A stretch of DNA of 39,092 nucleotides from Deltaproteobacteria bacterium (lineage in GTDB: Bacteria > Desulfobacterota > BSN033 > UBA1163): positions 1-39,092 of the forward strand of contig JAGXTA010000024.1 of NCBI GenBank assembly GCA_018333535.1, given 5' to 3'. The translations under genes were made by a program, and so were the position numbers. The notes under the pieces were generated by a model. That model was not told the origin of the DNA. It saw only the letters and a list, made by a program, of their open reading frames with translations, and ran no database searches. Below, piece by piece: positions 34,123 through 39,092 of the stretch (the stretch's first letter is position 1; every line of letters begins with the position of its first letter).

Positions 34123-35656
34123 CTTCCTTCTCCTTAAAGGCCGGGAGAGTGAAATAGAAAACGGAACCTTTCCCCGGCTGGGATTCAACCCAGATCCTTC
34201 CCCCATGTTCTTCGATCACCCGTTTGGCAATGGAAAGGCCCAGGCCCGTGCCGCCGTATTTTCCCCCTTCGACCTGGTAAAATTCCTCGAAGATCTTCTG
34301 GAGTTTATCCTCCGGGATGCCTATCCCGGTATCCCGGATTTCGTGAAAGATATCGTCACCCTTATGACTGGCAATGATCGAAACCTTTTCTCCCTCCGGA
34401 GTAAATTTGAAGGCGTTGGAAAGGAGATTGATAAAGATATCGTGAAGCCGGTTTCGGTCAGCATACACAAGGAGATCTTCGGGAATATCAACCCGGATGG
34501 TGAGGTTTTTATCCACCGGTTTCACCTCATGGATATATCCCTCCACTACTTCAGAGAGGAGGATCGGCTCTTGATCGATGAGGAGGCGGCCTGATTTGAT
34601 CCGGGTGAGGTCCAGCATATGATCCATGGTTGCCTGGATCCGGTTCGTGTTTCTCTGGATCGTAAGAAGATGGGACCTCAAGTCATCAGGCACATTCCCT
34701 CCTTTCCCTGAAAGGATGAAATCAATATTGGCTTTAACGGCGGTAAGCGGGGTCTTTAGTTCATGGGAGGCCATCCCGATGAATTTCATTCGGGTCTCAT
34801 CCGCTTCCTTTAACTCGAGGTTGACCCTCTCCAGCTCGATTTTGGCAGACTGGAGGCTTTCAAGCATTTTCAGTGTCACTGTCCTGGCATTGTTGATCTC
34901 AGCGATGTTCTCCTCCAGTCGATGGGTCCGTTCCTCCACTTTTTCCTCCAGGCCATTCCTGGAGTCTTTCAACTGAAGGGTCATCTGATTGAAGGCTCGG
35001 GCAAGATCTCCGATCTCATCTCTGGAGCGAATTTGAACGGTCTGCGACAGATTACCCCCCGCGATCTTCTCCGTGGCTAAAGCCAGCTCTTCGATGGGCT
35101 TCAGGAGAATGCGGGTGAAGATGAGGGTGAGCAGAAATCCAATTCCAATGACTCCCATGGCGACGAAGAGGATATCCCTCTTCAGGTCGAACATTCGTTC
35201 TTCCACCTGGCTAAAAGAGAGGCCGAGATGGAGAGTTCCGAGGCTCTGACCATCCTTGGATTGGATGGGATGAGTGATGAGGTAGGCGTTTCGGGGATCG
35301 ATGGATTTTCGAATGGCATGGGCCACCCATTCGCCATGACTGTTTATAACGGTAAAGAAGATGACATCTTTTTCCATCGCCATCCTTTCGGCGATTCCCT
35401 GTAAGACAGGGCGATTGGTCAGGCCGGTTCCCTGTTCGAAGAGAAGGTTGATGGAACGATTGGAAAGAAAATTGTTGATGATGGATTTTCCATAAGCATC
35501 TAATTGGCTATGAAGTTGGGAAGCCTCTCTTCCAAGGAAGAACCATCCGAAGGCGCCGGAGGTGATGACGACCAGAAAGATCATGGCCATGAGAAATTTG
35601 ATGGTCAGACTGATTCGGAAGCGGAAAAAGGATTTAAGAAATGATTTCATATCCAA
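34100..35656 (-). CDS. Membrane sensor histidine kinase (HAMP-HisKA-HATPase)
   Basis: 518 residues. Two membrane segments (about 19-41 and 162-182) bracket a periplasmic sensor region of about 120 residues. A HAMP domain follows (LLKPIEELALATEKIAGG), then a coiled coil, the dimerisation/phosphoacceptor helix with His298 (MASHELKTPLTA), and the ATP-binding domain with N box NLLSNAFKF, G1 DTGIGIPED and G2 GGTGLGLSI. The input ligand is unknown. Output is most likely through the overlapping GGDEF response regulator. The start is TTG 35656 or ATG 35650; neither has a convincing ribosome site. The stem-loop at 35662-35725 sits directly upstream. Confidence 0.93.
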   Translation of the reverse strand: MDMKSFLKSFFRFRISLTIKFLMAMIFLVVITSGAFGWFFLGREASQLHSQLDAYGKSIINNFLSNRSINLLFEQGTGLTNRPVLQGIAERMAMEKDVIFFTVINSHGEWVAHAIRKSIDPRNAYLITHPIQSKDGQSLGTLHLGLSFSQVEERMFDLKRDILFVAMGVIGIGFLLTLIFTRILLKPIEELALATEKIAGGNLSQTVQIRSRDEIGDLARAFNQMTLQLKDSRNGLEEKVEERTHRLEENIAEINNARTVTLKMLESLQSAKIELERVNLELKEADETRMKFIGMASHELKTPLTAVKANIDFILSGKGGNVPDDLRSHLLTIQRNTNRIQATMDHMLDLTRIKSGRLLIDQEPILLSEVVEGYIHEVKPVDKNLTIRVDIPEDLLVYADRNRLHDIFINLLSNAFKFTPEGEKVSIIASHKGDDIFHEIRDTGIGIPEDKLQKIFEEFYQVEGGKYGGTGLGLSIAKRVIEEHGGRIWVESQPGKGSVFYFTLPAFKEKEDGRSVRL

Positions 35657-35661
35657 TCACA

Positions 35662-35725
35662 AGGGACACTTCCCAATTTTTCCCATAAGATAACTTCCCA
35701 ATGATAAAAATTGGGGAGTGTCCCT
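35662..35725. repeat. 20-bp inverted repeat with CATAAGA loop upstream of the kinase
   Basis: The arms at 35662-35681 (AGGGACACTTCCCAATTTTT) and 35706-35725 match at 19 of 20 positions. The 24-nt loop contains CATAAGA, as in the element at 12941-13008. Confidence 0.8.
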
Positions 35726-35728
35726 ATT

Positions 35729-36751
35729 TTAAGCCGGCTCATAGATGCAGTAAGGTTCCTCTGCCATGTAGTCTCCGGAGATTTCGTAGGCACGGGCCCG
35801 GCAACCTCCGCAGACCTTTCTAAATTCACAGGGGCCACATTTCCCCTTATAACCATCGAAATTTCGAAGATCCCGGAAGATGCGGGACTCCTCCCAGATC
35901 TCCCGGAAGGGTTTTTCCCTGACATTTCCGCAGTCCAATTCGAGATAGCCGCAGGGTTGAACCTGACCCATATGGGAGATAAAGCAGAAGGAGATGCCTC
36001 CGAGGCAACCACGGGTCATGGCATCGAGTCCATGTGTTTGAGGAGTGATCTTCTTTCCCTCTTTTTTCGCCCGCTGACGGAGGATGCGATAATAATGGGG
36101 AGCACAGGTGGCCTTGAGCTGGAGGTCCACCTGATCGTTCTGTTCGTAAAACCAGTTGAGGGTTTTTTCATAATCGAGCGCGGAGATCTCCTGTTCCTGA
36201 AGTTCCTTTCCCCTCCCTGTGGGGACGAGCAGAAAGATATGATGGGCCACGGCGCCGAGGTCAATGGATAGACGAAGGATCTTTTCAATCAGATGGAGGT
36301 TGGCCCTGGTGATCGTTGTATTGATCTGGAAGGGAAGGTCATATTTTTTTGCGATCTCAATGCCCCGGAGCGATCCCTCAAGGGCCCCCTTCACTCTTCG
36401 GAAGGCGTCATGCGTCTCCGCATCAGGGCCATCGAGGCTGACGCTGATCCTCTGGATCCCGGAGGCCTTCATTGCTTTGACATTCTCTTCGGTGATCAGG
36501 GTGCCATTGGTGGCCATCACCATCCGGAACCCTTTCTTCGTTCCATACTCGGCCAGATCGAAGATATCGGCCCGGAGTAGGGGTTCTCCACCGGTGAGGA
36601 TGATGACGGGTTTGCCGATGGTGGCGATCTCGTCCATCACACGGAAGCATTCCTGTGTGGTTAATTCACCCGGGTAGGGCCCCCGCTCTGAAGAGGCGCG
36701 GCAGTGGACACAGGCGAGGTTACAGCTCCGGATCAGTTCCCAGGCTACCAT
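35729..36751 (-). CDS. ahbD: Radical SAM heme b synthase, AhbD type
   Basis: Radical SAM/SPASM protein (340 residues from ATG 36751). The SAM [4Fe-4S] motif is CNLACVHC (CxxxCxxC), with ILTGGEPLLR and VSLDGPDAETHDAFRRV after it. The C-terminal SPASM-type region has cysteines in MTRGCLGGISFCFISHMG, QPCGYLELDCGN and CGPCEFRKVCGGCRARAYE. The pattern fits AhbD, which removes the last two propionate carboxyls of iron-coproporphyrin III to yield heme in the siroheme-dependent pathway. The hemB gene directly upstream supports a tetrapyrrole role; a related NirJ-type enzyme is the main alternative. An in-frame start at 36832 exists, but its 27 extra residues are encoded by the GTTCGGAGT word repeat. 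The best start is therefore uncertain. Confidence 0.8.
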   Translation of the reverse strand: MVAWELIRSCNLACVHCRASSERGPYPGELTTQECFRVMDEIATIGKPVIILTGGEPLLRADIFDLAEYGTKKGFRMVMATNGTLITEENVKAMKASGIQRISVSLDGPDAETHDAFRRVKGALEGSLRGIEIAKKYDLPFQINTTITRANLHLIEKILRLSIDLGAVAHHIFLLVPTGRGKELQEQEISALDYEKTLNWFYEQNDQVDLQLKATCAPHYYRILRQRAKKEGKKITPQTHGLDAMTRGCLGGISFCFISHMGQVQPCGYLELDCGNVREKPFREIWEESRIFRDLRNFDGYKGKCGPCEFRKVCGGCRARAYEISGDYMAEEPYCIYEPA

Positions 36752-36754
36752 TCT

Positions 36755-36848
36755 CAATTGAAAGTTCGGAGTTCGGAGTTCGGAGTTCGGAGTTTTTAAT
36801 TTTTGATTCTTAACTTTCAATGGATCATTCATTATTCATAACTCATAA
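36755..36848. repeat. Tandem TTCGGAG words plus AT-rich tail between hemB and ahbD
   Basis: Four near-tandem copies of GTTCGGA occur at about 36765-36791, followed by AT-rich words (AACTTTCAATG, TTCATAACTCATAACTC). It is a single-arm relative of the 24282 and 30141 elements. Confidence 0.6.
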
Positions 36849-36850
36849 CT

Positions 36851-38213
<1,363 letters not shown>

Positions 38214-38825
38214 ATGAAATCATACCGTTGGCTCTCAATCATTTTGATTCTCTTTTTCGTGTTCGGTTGTGCAAAGGGAGGGACTTATCTCGTTCGCGTT
38301 CAATATCAACCCGTCAAAGAATTTCCTTCACTCTCAGGGAAGGTCGGCCCCACGCTTGGCCTCGTCTCTTTTAAAGACGAGCGCCCGGATCAACTCTACA
38401 TTGGTCGCCATACTCCCCATGAGGGGCCCTTAAGTTATTTCAAAAGTGACCCCTTTCCTCTGAATCAGGCGATGATGAATTCGATATCCAATACCCTTTC
38501 CCGTTTTGGAGTGAAGACGATTCCGATATCCAATTGGGATGGGAACCCCGAGTCTCTGAAGAATATCGAGGCCGATTCTGTCCTGATGATCGAGATCAAG
38601 AGGTTCTGGACAGAAGGGAAGGCCGGCACATTTCGAACGAATGCGAAGACTTCGGTCCACTTCGTCATCCATTTAGGAGTGAAAAAAGAGGGGAAGGTCT
38701 TTACGAGAAATGTCGAGGTGGAGAAGGAGGCGACACTGGCCAGATTGACACCGGAAAGGGTGGAAATGATGGTCAACCAGGCCCTGGCCGACATCTTCGA
38801 TGGTTTCTTTTCGAACCCCTATTAA
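38214..38825 (+). CDS. YajG-like outer-membrane lipoprotein
   Basis: 203 residues with a lipoprotein signal: a positively charged start, the hydrophobic run LSIILILFFVFG and lipobox cysteine 19 (VFGC). The mature part (LGLVSFKDERPDQLYIGRH, then ALADIFDGFF near the end) has the alternating beta/helix pattern and spacing of the YajG family, but the match is moderate and the function of that family is unknown. AAGGAGG precedes ATG 38214. It stands alone on the plus strand before the transposase-like fragment. Confidence 0.7.
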   Translation: MKSYRWLSIILILFFVFGCAKGGTYLVRVQYQPVKEFPSLSGKVGPTLGLVSFKDERPDQLYIGRHTPHEGPLSYFKSDPFPLNQAMMNSISNTLSRFGVKTIPISNWDGNPESLKNIEADSVLMIEIKRFWTEGKAGTFRTNAKTSVHFVIHLGVKKEGKVFTRNVEVEKEATLARLTPERVEMMVNQALADIFDGFFSNPY

Positions 38826-38875
38826 ATATATTTGAAATCTGTCTTAAATCCCCTCCCCCTTTCGATGCTGATCGT

Positions 38876-38903
38876 GTCCCATAAGTTGGGGGGCTGGACA
38901 CAA
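38876..38903. repeat. Possible terminal inverted repeat of the right-hand element
   Basis: TGTCCCATAAGTTGGGG followed by GGCTGGACA begins with TGTCC and ends with GGACA. It lies about 30 nt before the fragment starting at 38930. Only one end is visible. Confidence 0.35.
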
Positions 38904-38929
38904 GGGGAGAACTGTGTTATAGATAGGCC

Positions 38930-39092
38930 GTGCGGATATGCGGCCAGGAGTTTAGCGACGAAATTTGTGACCGAATCCGGGCTACCATTGAATCGGAGCC
39001 GACGATATCGCGTCGGGCATTGTCGTTGCGCGTCTGCCAGTGGCTCAACTGGAAGAGTCCCAATGGCAAGCCGAAGGAGATGAGCTGTCGGG
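38930..39092 (+). CDS. N-terminus of an IS4-type transposase or DruA-like (DUF4338) protein (partial)
   Basis: 54 codons are open to the window edge from GTG 38930, which follows an in-frame TAG at 38924. The peptide begins MRICGQEFSDEICDRIRATI, then ISRRALSLRVCQWLNWKSPN and KPKEMSCR. This layout (a short CG.EF start, Arg/Leu-rich R.L..RVC.WL.W, then K.MSCR) is the N-terminal region I associate with certain DDE transposases and with the DruA/DUF4338 proteins. The catalytic part lies outside the window, so transposase versus Druantia-type protein cannot be decided. Confidence 0.5.
   Translation, partial: MRICGQEFSDEICDRIRATIESEPTISRRALSLRVCQWLNWKSPNGKPKEMSCR

Overview
This 39 kb window looks like a chromosomal segment from a Gram-negative bacterium of the former Deltaproteobacteria (Desulfobacterota-like). 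That is an inference from several features: outer-membrane/AsmA-type envelope genes, an AhbD-type radical SAM protein beside hemB (the alternative, siroheme-based heme route typical of sulfate-reducing lineages), a gidB-parA-parB-bactofilin-atp gene order, and very many palindromic intergenic repeats. Both window ends run into transposase-like gene fragments.

Region 1 (1-10415, minus strand) is a replication-origin-neighbourhood type block: rsmG (gidB), parA, parB, a bactofilin and an F1Fo ATP synthase operon (atpZ-I-B-E-F-H-A-G-D). The operon has a strong sigma70-type promoter just before atpZ. Five gaps inside it carry palindromic or word-like repeats. atpC is absent after atpD, and an insertion-sequence transposase begins where it would be expected.

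Region 2 (10484-24281, plus strand) holds envelope and housekeeping genes: a DUF4197 protein, two AsmA-superfamily proteins (one AsmA, one 1203-residue DUF748), MscL with a C-terminal zinc ribbon, a YihY/BrkB membrane protein, a secreted PHB-depolymerase/feruloyl-esterase-like hydrolase, FabH, RadA, and a secreted TPR protein fused to a PgaB-C-like glycoside hydrolase domain.

Region 3 (24282-29549) is a defence and toxin-antitoxin island. A decayed copy of the hsdM 5' end is followed by a promoter with a 16-bp inverted repeat. Then come abiEi, an unusual AbiEii (nucleotidyltransferase toxin fused to a WYL-like domain and a CCHC zinc finger), and an intact hsdM in the same transcription unit. 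No hsdS or hsdR follows. A divergently placed vapBC-type pair closes the island. The three-gene unit abiEi-abiEii(WYL-Zn)-hsdM is the most unusual system here.

Region 4 (29558-37822, minus strand) returns to core genes: a DUF4124 coiled-coil protein, polA, a response regulator-GGDEF with its overlapping sensor kinase, ahbD and hemB. A plus-strand lipoprotein gene and a second transposase/DruA-like fragment close the window. Almost every non-coding gap contains imperfect hairpins built from short repeated words, with a different vocabulary at most sites.
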